Shown here in pieces: positions 1-8,496 of a stretch of DNA of 64,000 bases. The notes beneath the pieces are model-generated. The model saw nothing but the letters and a program-made list of their open reading frames with translations, was not told where the DNA came from and searched no databases. Source of the stretch: an uncultured Lachnospiraceae bacterium (GTDB lineage Bacteria > Bacillota > Clostridia > Lachnospirales > Lachnospiraceae); the NCBI GenBank assembly GCA_910579495.1, contig CAJTVD010000009.1, positions 6,822 to 70,821 on the forward strand. Reading direction: 5' to 3'. The position numbers and the translations under genes were made by a program. The number at the start of each line of letters is the position of its first letter. Position 1 is the first letter of the stretch.

Positions 1-250
1 CAGCCCGGGTTTCTCTGGGTGCTTGTTCTGGCGTCCGCTGGTTTTCCAGTTCCGCTCCCGCCTTCCCAAGCACTCACCCAGCAGAGAAAACCCTGTCTGC
101 AAAGCAGCCCGGGTTTCTCTGGGTGCTTGTTCTGGCGTCCGCTGGTTTTCCAGTTCCGCCCCCGCCTTCCCAAGCACCTATCTGGCAGAGAAGATCCGGT
201 CTGCAAGGCAGCCCGGGGTTTCTCTGGGTGCCTGTACTGGCGTCCGTTAG
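1..250. repeat. 104-bp tandem repeat array, truncated by window edge
   Basis: Two complete units (1-104, 105-208) and a partial third (209-about 250) begin with the same CAGCCCGGG block and differ at only a few positions. The array runs off the left edge, so its copy number is unknown. Each unit can fold: an AAGCAC...CCCAG...GAGAAAACCC arm pairs imperfectly with the GGGTTTCTCTGGGTGCTT arm of the next unit. It ends just downstream of the stop codon of the ABC exporter gene. The short ORFs inside it repeat with the unit and look non-coding. Confidence 0.9.
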
Positions 251-268
251 CTTAGTTTCGCGCTCAGG

Positions 269-2242
269 TCAGGCCAATTCGGTGAGCCCTGTATACAGTT
301 CGTAATACCGTCCCTTCTGTGCCAGCAGGTCGTCATGGTCGCCCCGCTCAATGATGGCCCCGTTTTCCAGCACCATGATGGCGTTGGCGTTGCGCACGGT
401 GGAGAGCCTGTGGGCGATCACCAGGGTAGTCCGGGATGCCATCAACCGGTCCATGCCCTTTTCAATATGCTTTTCCGTCCTGGTATCTACAGAACTGGTG
501 GCTTCGTCCAGGATCAGGATAGGGGCTTTGGAGATCGCCGCCCTGGCGATATTGATCAGCTGCCGCTGTCCCTGGCTCAAGTTGGCACCGTCCCCTTCCA
601 GCATAGTATCATAGCCATGCTCCAGCCGCATGATAAAGGAATGGGCGCTGGCTGTCCTTGCCGCCTGTTCCACTTCCTGGTCGGTGGCATCCAGCCTGCC
701 GTAACGGATGTTCTCCCGGACTGTCCCTGTAAAGAGATGGGTGTCCTGCAAGACCATGGCGATATTTTTCCGCAGGGAATCCCTCTCGATTTCCGTAATG
801 GGGATATTATCCACTGTAATGCTCCCTGCGTCGATATCATAAAACCTGTTGATCAGATTGGTAATGGTAGTCTTGCCCGCCCCGGTAGAACCTACAAAGG
901 CAATCTTCTGCCCCGGCTTGGCATACAGGGAAATGTCCTTCAGGATCCTCTTATCCGGGTTATAGCCAAAGGTCACATCCGTAAGGGTCACCGCCCCCTT
1001 TACTTCCTTATAATAATACTGGGAGTCCTCCTTCAGCACCCCTGCCGAAAACCCTTCCATTTGGGTAATGCCGTTTCCTTTAGGGATAAGGTAATAGCTC
1101 TTTTCCTCCCCTGTCTCTATTGCCTGCTTTTCCTCCGCCTTGGTTATCCGCACTTCCCTCCCCGGCACGATACGCACTGCATCCTTTGCATCCTCCTTTT
1201 CCGGCTCCGCGTCCATCACCGCAAATACACGCTCTGCCCCTGCCAGGGCGGAAAAAATGGTGTTCACCTGCATTGCCACCTCGTTGATTGGCCGGGAGAA
1301 CTGCCTGGAATAGTTTACAAACACCGTAAGCCCGCCCAGGTCAAAGCCCCTAAGGACACAGAGGATGCCGCCGATACAGGCAGTAAGGGAATAGCTTACC
1401 TGGCTTAAATTTCCCATCACCGGCCCCATAATGCCGCCGAAAAACTGGGCGCTGATCTGCTTCCCCCGAAGATCCTTATTCAGGAACTCAAATTCTTCCC
1501 TGGCTTCCTCCTCATGGTTAAATACTTTCACTACCTTCTGCCCTGTCACTGTCTCCTCAATAAATCCATTTAAAGTGCCAATGGCCGCCTGCTGGGCGCG
1601 GTAGTACTTCCGGCTCCTGCCCCCAACTGCCTGCACAGCTTTCAGCATAACAGGTATCATCACAATAGTGATCAGGGTCAGCCACACATTGGTATAGAGC
1701 ATCAGGGAAAAAGTCCCCACAATATTGATACTGCCGGAGATCAGCTGCACTACCGTACTGATAAGCATTTCCCCCACTGCGTCCACATCGTTGGTAAAAC
1801 GGCTCATCACATCCCCGTGGTTGTTGGTGTCATAATAGCGCACCGGAAGCTTCTGGAGTTTGCCAAAGAGGTCGCCCCGCAGCTTTAAAATAGCATTCTG
1901 GGAAATACCCACCATGATCCGCTGCTGCAAATACTGTGCCACCACCCCAATCAGGTAAATACACGCCATGGCCACGATTCCCTGAAACAGTGCCGATACA
2001 CCGCCTCCTTGTGTGAGTTCGTTGATAATGGGGCGGAGCATATAAGAGCCTGCCAGGTTGGCTATGGTCCCGCCCACCACACAAAGGCAGACAATGGCTA
2101 ACTTTGCTTTTTCATGGGAAATATAGCCCAGCAGCCTTCCCACAGTAGCCTTCATATTCTTAGGCTTCCCGCCCCCCCATACCCCCTCTCCCATGCCCTG
2201 GGCCATGGCCGCGCCTTGGGCCTTTAGGCGCGTTTGCACCAT
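269..2242 (-). CDS. ABC exporter half-transporter (TMD-NBD), second subunit; 5' end probably frameshifted
   Basis: Multidrug/lipid-type exporter half-molecule: about six membrane helices, then an ATPase domain with Walker A GSTGAGKTT, signature LSQGQ, Walker B ILILDEAT and an H-loop (AHRLS). It should pair with the product of the upstream exporter gene. The domain linker carries an unusual insertion of about 70 residues. The long open frame begins at 2242 with no ribosome site. A better start (ATG at 2318, with AGGAGGAG upstream and TAATG overlap with the previous stop) reads a plausible basic, Gly-rich N-terminus but leaves this frame at the seven-G run 2172-2178. One extra G would join the two frames. 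The gene may be phase-variable, mutated or mis-sequenced. Function is secure; the N-terminus is not. Confidence 0.9.
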   Translation of the reverse strand: MVQTRLKAQGAAMAQGMGEGVWGGGKPKNMKATVGRLLGYISHEKAKLAIVCLCVVGGTIANLAGSYMLRPIINELTQGGGVSALFQGIVAMACIYLIGVVAQYLQQRIMVGISQNAILKLRGDLFGKLQKLPVRYYDTNNHGDVMSRFTNDVDAVGEMLISTVVQLISGSINIVGTFSLMLYTNVWLTLITIVMIPVMLKAVQAVGGRSRKYYRAQQAAIGTLNGFIEETVTGQKVVKVFNHEEEAREEFEFLNKDLRGKQISAQFFGGIMGPVMGNLSQVSYSLTACIGGILCVLRGFDLGGLTVFVNYSRQFSRPINEVAMQVNTIFSALAGAERVFAVMDAEPEKEDAKDAVRIVPGREVRITKAEEKQAIETGEEKSYYLIPKGNGITQMEGFSAGVLKEDSQYYYKEVKGAVTLTDVTFGYNPDKRILKDISLYAKPGQKIAFVGSTGAGKTTITNLINRFYDIDAGSITVDNIPITEIERDSLRKNIAMVLQDTHLFTGTVRENIRYGRLDATDQEVEQAARTASAHSFIMRLEHGYDTMLEGDGANLSQGQRQLINIARAAISKAPILILDEATSSVDTRTEKHIEKGMDRLMASRTTLVIAHRLSTVRNANAIMVLENGAIIERGDHDDLLAQKGRYYELYTGLTELA

Positions 2243-2318
2243 CCTCCATGTGGTCTTTGGGAGGATTTAAGCGGCTTTCATATTTTTTCTGATAATATTC
2301 CAGTTTTTTCTGTTCCAT
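2160..2318 (-). other. Likely true 5' end of the second ABC exporter gene, out of frame with its body
   Basis: ATG at 2318 shares its A with the preceding TAA stop (TAATG) and follows AGGAGGAG, an ideal coupled start. It encodes 52 residues (MEQKKLEYYQKKYE..., then a Pro/Gly/Arg/His-rich stretch) before a stop at 2160-2162. This composition is what I expect at the N-terminus of this exporter subfamily. Adding one G to the seven-G tract at 2172-2178 would continue it as MGGGGKPKN into the long frame. Confidence 0.75.
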
Positions 2319-4051
2319 TATGCGCTCTCCTCCTTATCCATCTGGGAATAATAGATCTCCTGGTAAGCCTCACAATCCCTAAGGAGCTTCTCATGGCTTC
2401 CGATCCCCACGATCTTGCCCTCATCCAGCACCAGGATCTGGTCTGTTTCCCTTACAGAAGAGATCCTCTGGGCAATGATGATCTTGGTAGCGTCCTTTAA
2501 GTCCGTATCAAAGCTTTCCCGTATCCTTGCCTCCGTAGCAGTATCCACCGCGCTTGTGGAGTCATCCAGTATGAGGATCCTGGGCTTTTTCAAAAGTGCC
2601 CTGGCGATACACAGCCTCTGCTTTTGCCCCCCGGAAACATTCACGCCCCCCTGGCCCAACTCTGTAAGATACCCTTCCGTAAAGGAATTTACAAAGGCAT
2701 CCGCCTGGGCGGCCCGGGCTGCTGCCAGGACCTCTTCCCTGGAAGCGGAAGAATCCCCCCACATCAGGTTCTCCATGATAGAGCCGGAAAAGAGCACGTT
2801 TTTCTGCAATACCATCCCCACACCGTCCCGGAGGTTTTTCAGGGAATAATCCTTCACATTCACCCCATCTACCAGTACCTGGCCGCTGACCACATCATAC
2901 AGCCTGGGGATCAACTGCACCAGGGTGGTCTTGCCGCTTCCGGTGGAACCGATGATGCCCAGCGACCGCCCGCTTTCCACCTTAAAGTTAATATGGGAGA
3001 GCACTTCCTCCTTGTTTTCCCGGTAATAACGGAAGGTCACATCGCGGAATTCCACCCTGCCGCTTTCCACCTTTTTATCCGGAAAAACACAGCCCACATC
3101 GGTAAGCCGTATTTCCGTATCCAGCACTTCACGGATGCGATGGAGGGATGCCAGCGCCCTGGAACTTTGCAGCAGCACCATGGCGAGCATCATAAGGGAC
3201 ATAAGGATCTGTACAATATATGTGGTAAAGGCAGTGAGATCCCCCACAGGCATCGCCCCTGCCAGTATCTGCTTCCCGCCGAACCACACCACCCCCAAAG
3301 TGGTCACATTCATCATCACCATCATAATGGGCATGTTCAAGATCACCACCTTAAAGGCACTGAGGCTGGACTCCTTCAGGTCTTCGTTTGCCCTGGCAAA
3401 GCGCTCTTGCTCATAGCTGCCCCGGACAAAGGACTTGATCACACGCACATTGGTAAGCACTTCCTGGACCGTAGAGTTTAAGGCATCCAGCTTTTTCTGC
3501 ATAATCTCAAAGCGGGGGAAGGCCGTCCTGATCACCAGTGCGATCAATGTGACCAACACCGGGATCACCGCCAGCACCACCAGGGCAAGCTGGGCATTCA
3601 TCACAAAAGCCATCACCAGCGCCCCGATCAGCATGCCCGGCGCCCGCAGCAGCATCCGCAGCGCCATATTGATCAGGTTCTGCACCTGGGTGATATCGTT
3701 GGTCAGCCTGGTCACCAGGGAACCGGTGCTGAACTGGTCAAGATTGGCAAAAGAAAACTTCTGCACCTGGTCAAACACATCGCTCCTTAGATCCGCCGAA
3801 AAGCTGATGGACGCTTTGGCCGCAAAATAGGCCCCTCCTATGCCCCCCGCCATCATCAAAAGGGCGGTGGCAACCATGGCCGCCCCCATCCCTATGATAT
3901 AGGGGACATTCTGCTGGGCTGCCCCGATGTTGATGATATTTGCCATAAATTTTGGCAGCGCCACCTCCCCCACCACCTCTACGATCATCAGAAGCGGGCC
4001 GATGATAAACGCCGAAAGATACGGCTTCATATACTTCCAATATCTGCTCAT
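2318..4051 (-). CDS. ABC exporter half-transporter (TMD-NBD), first subunit
   Basis: 577-residue exporter half-molecule. Residues 1 to about 310 hold about six membrane helices. The ATPase domain shows Walker A GSTGSGKTT, signature VSGGQKQR, Walker B ILILDDST (Asp where catalytic Glu is usual) and AQRIS where the H-loop His would be. The degenerate catalytic residues here, against the canonical ones in the partner, fit an asymmetric heterodimeric exporter with one impaired ATP site. The start is set at 4051 because AGGAGGAG lies just upstream; the longer frame adds 13 residues without a ribosome site. It lies between marR and the second subunit, with TAATG coupling to the latter. Confidence 0.93.
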   Translation of the reverse strand: MSRYWKYMKPYLSAFIIGPLLMIVEVVGEVALPKFMANIINIGAAQQNVPYIIGMGAAMVATALLMMAGGIGGAYFAAKASISFSADLRSDVFDQVQKFSFANLDQFSTGSLVTRLTNDITQVQNLINMALRMLLRAPGMLIGALVMAFVMNAQLALVVLAVIPVLVTLIALVIRTAFPRFEIMQKKLDALNSTVQEVLTNVRVIKSFVRGSYEQERFARANEDLKESSLSAFKVVILNMPIMMVMMNVTTLGVVWFGGKQILAGAMPVGDLTAFTTYIVQILMSLMMLAMVLLQSSRALASLHRIREVLDTEIRLTDVGCVFPDKKVESGRVEFRDVTFRYYRENKEEVLSHINFKVESGRSLGIIGSTGSGKTTLVQLIPRLYDVVSGQVLVDGVNVKDYSLKNLRDGVGMVLQKNVLFSGSIMENLMWGDSSASREEVLAAARAAQADAFVNSFTEGYLTELGQGGVNVSGGQKQRLCIARALLKKPRILILDDSTSAVDTATEARIRESFDTDLKDATKIIIAQRISSVRETDQILVLDEGKIVGIGSHEKLLRDCEAYQEIYYSQMDKEESA

Positions 4052-4172
4052 AACATACTCTCCTCCTGTTCCTGCCATGTACCACCACAACAGCGGCTCC
4101 CCTTGGGCGGCCGCTGTCCCTGTGATAGTATCTGCCTTCTAAAATGCCCCCTGCCTCCCCAGGCAGGCGTTT

Positions 4173-4670
4173 TCATAAATGTTGCTGACTTTCCGGTGCC
4201 GCCTCCCGGCCAGGCTTACCCTGTGCCTGTAGGTTCCGGTAATAATTGTCCCCGTTTTCAATGATCCGCCTGAAAAAAGATTCCAAAAGCTCCAGTTCCT
4301 CCATGGTAAAGCCCTCAAACATGGCTTCTTCGATTTCCTGGAAATAAATAATGCTCTGGCTGATAGCTGCTTTTCCCTTATCCGTCACCACGATATGGTT
4401 GATGCGGTTATCCTCCACATTGCTCTGGCGGCTAATATAGCCTGCCTTTTCCAGCTTTTTCAGGGAAACTGCCACAGCCGCCGGGGAAATCTCCAGTTTT
4501 TCTGCGATCACCGACTGGGAACAGTCCGGGTGCTTCCCCAGGAACATCAGCAGGCGGTGCTGGCTTCTGAATACCCCGGTGTCTGCCACCTTCCTGCCAA
4601 TGGCACGTTTCAATGTCTGGTCGGTAAGCCGGAAAAGATTCATGGTCTGATGCCGCGCACTCTCATCCAT
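4173..4670 (-). CDS. MarR-family transcriptional regulator
   Basis: 165-residue winged-helix regulator. The core (about residues 35-110) has the MarR order: recognition helix around SQSVIAEKLEISPAAVAVSLKKLEKAGYI in pieces, then a wing ending in DNRINHIVVTDKGK, then a dimerisation helix. The start at 4670 follows GGAGGGCGTA; an upstream in-frame ATG adds 11 residues without a site. It is first in an operon with two ABC exporter genes, the usual layout for a regulator of its own efflux pump. An 8-bp inverted repeat just downstream of the promoter suggests autorepression. The ligand cannot be told from sequence. Confidence 0.93.
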   Translation of the reverse strand: MDESARHQTMNLFRLTDQTLKRAIGRKVADTGVFRSQHRLLMFLGKHPDCSQSVIAEKLEISPAAVAVSLKKLEKAGYISRQSNVEDNRINHIVVTDKGKAAISQSIIYFQEIEEAMFEGFTMEELELLESFFRRIIENGDNYYRNLQAQGKPGREAAPESQQHL

Positions 4671-4776
4671 TACGCCCTCCTTCCTGTTATTACAGGCTTC
4701 CATTTACGGTTCTGGGGCAGTATGGCAAAACGCAGCCCCACAGAAACTCCCGCCTTATAAACCGTAAGAAGCCAAA

Positions 4777-4811
4777 ACAGTTAAGTAATTAATATTTAAC
4801 TAGTTAACTGT
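4777..4811. promoter_or_regulatory. Inverted repeat, probable MarR operator
   Basis: ACAGTTAA (4777-4784) and TTAACTGT (4804-4811) are perfect inverted arms around an AT-rich centre that also contains TTAACTAGTTAA. The site lies at or just after the expected transcription start of the marR-exporter operon, where bound repressor would block initiation. Assignment to this MarR is by position only. Confidence 0.65.
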
Positions 4812-4815
4812 ATAG

Positions 4816-4845
4816 ATTATATGCTTTTTCACCGTGAAATGTCAA
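4816..4845 (-). promoter_or_regulatory. Sigma-A promoter of the marR-ABC exporter operon
   Basis: On the minus strand, TTGACA (4845-4840) and TATAAT (4821-4816) are separated by 18 bp, both perfect consensus. The inverted repeat at 4777-4811 overlaps the predicted start site. Confidence 0.8.
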
Positions 4846-4918
4846 CCCTGGATCCAAAAAGCGTCCTCTTATGGTTATCCCCCCAACCAATACAGCCAAG
4901 CAGAACCCGAAAATCCTA

Positions 4919-4947
4919 TTGACAGCGGGTATCCCATTTGCTACAAT
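4919..4947 (+). promoter_or_regulatory. Sigma-A promoter upstream of the Rpn-like gene
   Basis: TTGACA (4919-4924), 17-bp spacer, TACAAT (4942-4947). The leader to the ATG at 5119 would be about 165 nt. It holds a possible TAACGG/CCGTTA stem and no ORF I can support. Confidence 0.7.
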
Positions 4948-5118
4948 AGCATAAAGCATAGAAATTCTAACGGAAATCTGTTCCATTATCTGTTTTTCTC
5001 ACGTATATCCCGTTAAGGGAGGGCATCTGTTTTAGAATCCTTGCTTTATTACCAATTCAAACCAAATAAGGCAGGGAAGGCAGCAGAAGCCCCATCCTGC
5101 CAGCAGAAGGGAGGACAA

Positions 5119-6021
5119 ATGGGCGGTACCAAAGAAAAGAAAGATACCGTTGAAAAAGACTTTATTGCCTTTCCGGATATCACCGCAGATGTGATCAACG
5201 TACTGCTGTACCATGGGAAAATCACATCCAAACCGGAAAATCTATTGCCAGGCCCCACAGAGACCATCTACCAGGGAATGGAAAAGCTGAGAAACCAATA
5301 TGAAGACCTGTGCAAATATGATATAGCAAACGGCAAAATAAACATTATGTACCTGATCGCCAACCAGACCAAGACCGACGGGCGGATGCTGCTGCGGAAA
5401 GCCGGTTATACCGGCGGGATCTACAGGGAACAGTACGAAGGCAAAAATCCATGCCTTTTCCCTGTCATAGAATTTGTGCTGTATTGGGGCATCCCCAGAT
5501 GGAAAAGCAGCCGTGACATGCGGAAATTATTCCGGAAACAAAATCTTCCGGAGGCATCCTGGAAATATATTGACAGCCTTACCCTCCATGTTTTTGAAAT
5601 GCGGCATCTGCCGGAGGAAACACGCAAGCTTTTCCAAAGTGACATGCGGATCCTGGTGGACTACCTGGCGGAAGGCAACAGCTACCGCTCCCACAGGAAA
5701 ATCACCCATAAAGCTGCCCTGGTAAAAATGATCAGGGTATTATCCGGGGAGGAAAATACAGGGCAAATTGAAAAATGGATGGAAGAACAGGGCATCAGGG
5801 AGGAGGACGAGATCACAATGTGCGAACTATTTGACCAATACGTAAGGCAAGGAATCTCCCAGGGCAGGGCAGAAGGAAACATTGAAGGCGAAAACCGTTT
5901 TGCCAGCCTGGTCCAGGTACTGATAGACAGCGGGAGAAATGAAGACCTGAAAAGGGCGGCCCAGGACCGGGAGTACCGGGATCAGTTATACCAGGAAACC
6001 GGATTAGTCAATGTTGATTGA
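5119..6021 (+). CDS. Rpn/YhgA-like PD-(D/E)XK family protein (putative recombination-promoting nuclease)
   Basis: 300 residues. The overall pattern (N-terminal DFIAFPDITADVINVLLYHG, a basic central part with PVIEFVLYWG, a charged C-terminus with YVRQGISQGRAEG) matches the large clostridial family labelled Rpn or 'YhgA-like transposase'. Known members are PD-(D/E)XK DNA endonucleases rather than true transposases. The start is ATG 5119 after GGGAGGACAA; the longer open frame adds 26 residues without a ribosome site. It precedes a response regulator by 50 bp, possibly co-transcribed from the promoter at 4919. Catalytic residues were not assigned with certainty. Confidence 0.75.
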   Translation: MGGTKEKKDTVEKDFIAFPDITADVINVLLYHGKITSKPENLLPGPTETIYQGMEKLRNQYEDLCKYDIANGKINIMYLIANQTKTDGRMLLRKAGYTGGIYREQYEGKNPCLFPVIEFVLYWGIPRWKSSRDMRKLFRKQNLPEASWKYIDSLTLHVFEMRHLPEETRKLFQSDMRILVDYLAEGNSYRSHRKITHKAALVKMIRVLSGEENTGQIEKWMEEQGIREEDEITMCELFDQYVRQGISQGRAEGNIEGENRFASLVQVLIDSGRNEDLKRAAQDREYRDQLYQETGLVNVD

Positions 6022-6071
6022 AACAGGCTAGGCTCCCGGAAATCCTGGGGCACAGCAGACGGAGGCAGGCA

Positions 6072-6755
6072 ATGAGCTATAGAATTTTAGTGGCAGAGGA
6101 TGATAAAGGCTTAAACCAGGGCATCCGCCTGGCACTGCAAAAAGAGGACTTTACGTTTGATACCGCCTATACCCTAAAGGAAGCCCGGGAAGCATGGCGG
6201 GAAAATCACCCGGACATGATACTTCTGGACGTGAATTTCCCGGATGGGAACGGCTTTGATTTTCTCCGTACCCTCCGCCAGGTCTCTGATATCCCGGTGC
6301 TGGTCTTAACGGCAAATGACATGGAAGCCGATGAGGTGACGGGCTTATCTTTGGGGGCAGACGATTATATCACCAAACCCTTCAGCCTGATGGCCCTGCG
6401 CGCCCGGGTGGAAAACATCCGCAAACGCACCCAGGACCACCGGGGCCATCTTTATGAGATCCCCGGTTTCCGGTTTGATTTTGAAAAGCTCGGCTTCCAG
6501 GTGGACGGGCAGGAAATCACTTTAAGTGCGCCGGAACAAAAACTGCTGAAATTATTCGTGTCCCATCCCGGCCAGACCCTGCCCCGGGAAATGCTCACAG
6601 AGCGCATCTGGGCCAGCGGGATGGATTTTGTGGACGAAAACGCCCTGTCCGTCACCATCAGCCGCCTGCGCAAAAAACTGGAAAGGAAAGGAGCAGGCGC
6701 ACCCATCCAGACCGTCTATGGGATCGGCTATGCCTGGAAACCTGCAAAGATATAA
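6072..6755 (+). CDS. OmpR-family response regulator
   Basis: 227 residues. The receiver domain (1 to about 120) has the acidic pocket EDD near residue 8, the phospho-acceptor Asp in MILLDVNFPDG and the conserved Lys in DYITKPF. The winged-helix domain (about 130-225) ends in the usual TVYGIGYAW. Start 6072 follows GGAGGCAGGCA. It overlaps the kinase gene and is followed by a MacB/BceAB-like ABC pair, the arrangement of systems that sense and expel peptide antibiotics. Such regulators usually activate the neighbouring transporter. Confidence 0.95.
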   Translation: MSYRILVAEDDKGLNQGIRLALQKEDFTFDTAYTLKEAREAWRENHPDMILLDVNFPDGNGFDFLRTLRQVSDIPVLVLTANDMEADEVTGLSLGADDYITKPFSLMALRARVENIRKRTQDHRGHLYEIPGFRFDFEKLGFQVDGQEITLSAPEQKLLKLFVSHPGQTLPREMLTERIWASGMDFVDENALSVTISRLRKKLERKGAGAPIQTVYGIGYAWKPAKI

Positions 6756-7641
6756 AGATATGTTCATGTTTGGCAGCAACAAGATTGTGGCAAGGCTGGA
6801 TACTATGCTCACAGATGCCATTAATGGCGTGTTCACGGAATCCAATTATGATGAAACACAGCTCTCCCGGCTGGAAAGCAAATTCCGCCAATACCTCACA
6901 GGAAAGGAAGCCGCCGGTGAAAAGGTCCAGGCAGAGCGGGCAGCCATCAAGGAGCTGGTGACAGATATCTCACACCAGACCAAGACCCCCATCGCAAATA
7001 TCTGCCTTTATACCCAGCTCCTGGAGGAAGCCAGCTCCCCGGAAACCCTTCCTTTGGTGCGGCAGATCCACCAGCAGGCGGAAAAACTTGAATTTTTGAT
7101 ACAGGCACTGACCAAGATCTCCCGGCTGGAAAGCCACATGATCCAGCTTCACCCCACCTGCCAGCCTGTCTGCGGGCTGGTCCAAAGATCCGTGGAAGAA
7201 GCCCGGGGGAGGGCTTCTTCCCGGCACATCACCATCAAAAATACCGCCGGGGACAGTACCATAAAGGCATCCTTTGACTTCAAATGGACCCAGGAAGCCC
7301 TTGGGAACCTCCTTGACAATGCGGTCAAATATTCACCGGAAGGAAGCCTTGTTACCGTTTCCCTGCAGGCCCTGGAAATGTTTGTATCTGTCACCGTGGC
7401 AGATCAGGGAATGGCAGTGGGTGAGGAAGAACGGGCACAGATATTTGAACGCTTCTACCGTGGGGCCAATGCCCGGCAGACAGAGGGAAACGGTGTGGGG
7501 CTCTATCTCACCCGTATGATCCTGCAAAGGGAAGGGGGTTATATCAAGGTATCCCCGGGCAAAGAAGGGGGAAACTGCTTCTGTATATATCTGCCAAAAG
7601 AACCCCTCCCCCCGGCAGTTGCCCCAGGCACACAGCCTTAA
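6730..7641 (+). CDS. Soluble sensor histidine kinase, partner of the upstream response regulator
   Basis: About 303 residues from ATG 6730, overlapping the regulator by 26 nt; ATG 6760 is an alternative. An N-terminal helical segment is followed by the H-box DISHQTKTPIANI (phospho-acceptor His), N-box NLLDNAVKYSPEG, F-box IFERFYRG and G2-box GNGVGLYL. No membrane segment is visible, so it is presumably cytoplasmic and may sense through the adjacent transporter, as known for Bce-type kinases. The G1 box is degenerate: VADQGMAV instead of DxGxGI. Whether it still hydrolyses ATP normally is unknown. Confidence 0.9.
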   Translation: MPGNLQRYKDMFMFGSNKIVARLDTMLTDAINGVFTESNYDETQLSRLESKFRQYLTGKEAAGEKVQAERAAIKELVTDISHQTKTPIANICLYTQLLEEASSPETLPLVRQIHQQAEKLEFLIQALTKISRLESHMIQLHPTCQPVCGLVQRSVEEARGRASSRHITIKNTAGDSTIKASFDFKWTQEALGNLLDNAVKYSPEGSLVTVSLQALEMFVSVTVADQGMAVGEEERAQIFERFYRGANARQTEGNGVGLYLTRMILQREGGYIKVSPGKEGGNCFCIYLPKEPLPPAVAPGTQP

Positions 7642-7695
7642 TTCTTGCAAAAGTGTCATAATCCGGAAAGCCTCTGGAAAGAATCTTTTGTTACA

Positions 7696-7737
7696 ATCTG
7701 TTTATGCCAGTTTAAACCCGCATAAACAGATTTTTTT
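7696..7737 (+). terminator. Rho-independent terminator after the kinase gene
   Basis: A 12-bp perfect stem, ATCTGTTTATGC (7697-7707 region) with GCATAAACAGAT (7720-7731), is followed by seven T residues. It separates the regulator-kinase operon from the ABC genes, which start at 7804 and so need their own promoter. Confidence 0.88.
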
Positions 7738-7803
7738 CATTTTTTGCCAATACTGTTTTGCGGAGTTAGACGGACAACTATGGTACTGGAATGGAGGCCT
7801 TTT

Positions 7804-8496
7804 ATGGAAATTTTAAAAACAGAACATCTGAAAAAGTATTACGGGAAAGGGGAAACCTGTGTGAAAGCCCTGGACGATGTAAACCTGACTGTGGAAAAAG
7901 GAGAATTTGTCTCTGTGGTAGGCACTTCCGGCAGCGGGAAATCCACTCTCTTAAATATGCTGGGAGGGCTTGACCGGCCCTCCTCTGGCGAAGTGGTAGT
8001 GGATGGGAAAAATATTTTTTCCCTGAAGGAAGAAGCCCTTACGATTTTCCGGCGGAGGAAGATCGGCTTTGTCTTCCAGAGCTTTAACCTGGTGCCTGTG
8101 TTAAATGTTTATGAGAACATTGTCCTGCCCATTGAGCTGGACGGCAATAAAATCGACAAAAGCTTCGTGGACAGCGTGATCAGCACCCTTGGGCTGAAGA
8201 ACAAAATCTACGCCCTGCCCTCCCAGCTTTCCGGCGGCCAGCAGCAACGTGTGGCCATTGCAAGGGCCCTTGCCTCCAAGCCGGTGATCCTGCTTGCCGA
8301 CGAGCCTACCGGGAATCTTGACTCTTCCACCAGCCAGGATGTGCTGGGGCTTTTAAAGACTACCGGGGAACGCTTTGCCCAGACAATGGTGATGATCACC
8401 CACAATGAAGAAATTGCCCAGATGGCCCACCGGATCGTGCGCATTGAGGACGGCAAGATCGCAACACCGGACAAAAAAGGAGGCTGCCATGCGTAA
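7804..8496 (+). CDS. ABC transporter ATP-binding protein, MacB/LolD/BceA type
   Basis: 230 residues: Walker A GTSGSGKST, Q-loop VFQSFNLVP, signature LSGGQQQR, Walker B VILLADEPT, D-loop NLDS and switch His in ITHNEE. The LADEPTGNLD form is typical of the MacB/BceA group that energises FtsX-like permeases. Start ATG 7804 follows GGAGGCCTTTT; the longer open frame is unsupported. Its last codons overlap the permease start (ATG 8489), indicating coupling. With the two-component system upstream it probably forms a peptide-antibiotic detoxification module. The substrate is not determined. Confidence 0.95.
   Translation: MEILKTEHLKKYYGKGETCVKALDDVNLTVEKGEFVSVVGTSGSGKSTLLNMLGGLDRPSSGEVVVDGKNIFSLKEEALTIFRRRKIGFVFQSFNLVPVLNVYENIVLPIELDGNKIDKSFVDSVISTLGLKNKIYALPSQLSGGQQQRVAIARALASKPVILLADEPTGNLDSSTSQDVLGLLKTTGERFAQTMVMITHNEEIAQMAHRIVRIEDGKIATPDKKGGCHA

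Noticed and set aside
1..250. CRISPR array at the left edge
   Set aside because: The unit is 104 bp of nearly identical sequence with no short-repeat/unique-spacer alternation, and no cas gene is near.
5119..6021. Calling the YhgA-like gene a transposase or mobile element
   Set aside because: There are no terminal inverted repeats or target duplications around it, and characterised relatives are PD-(D/E)XK nucleases, not transposases.
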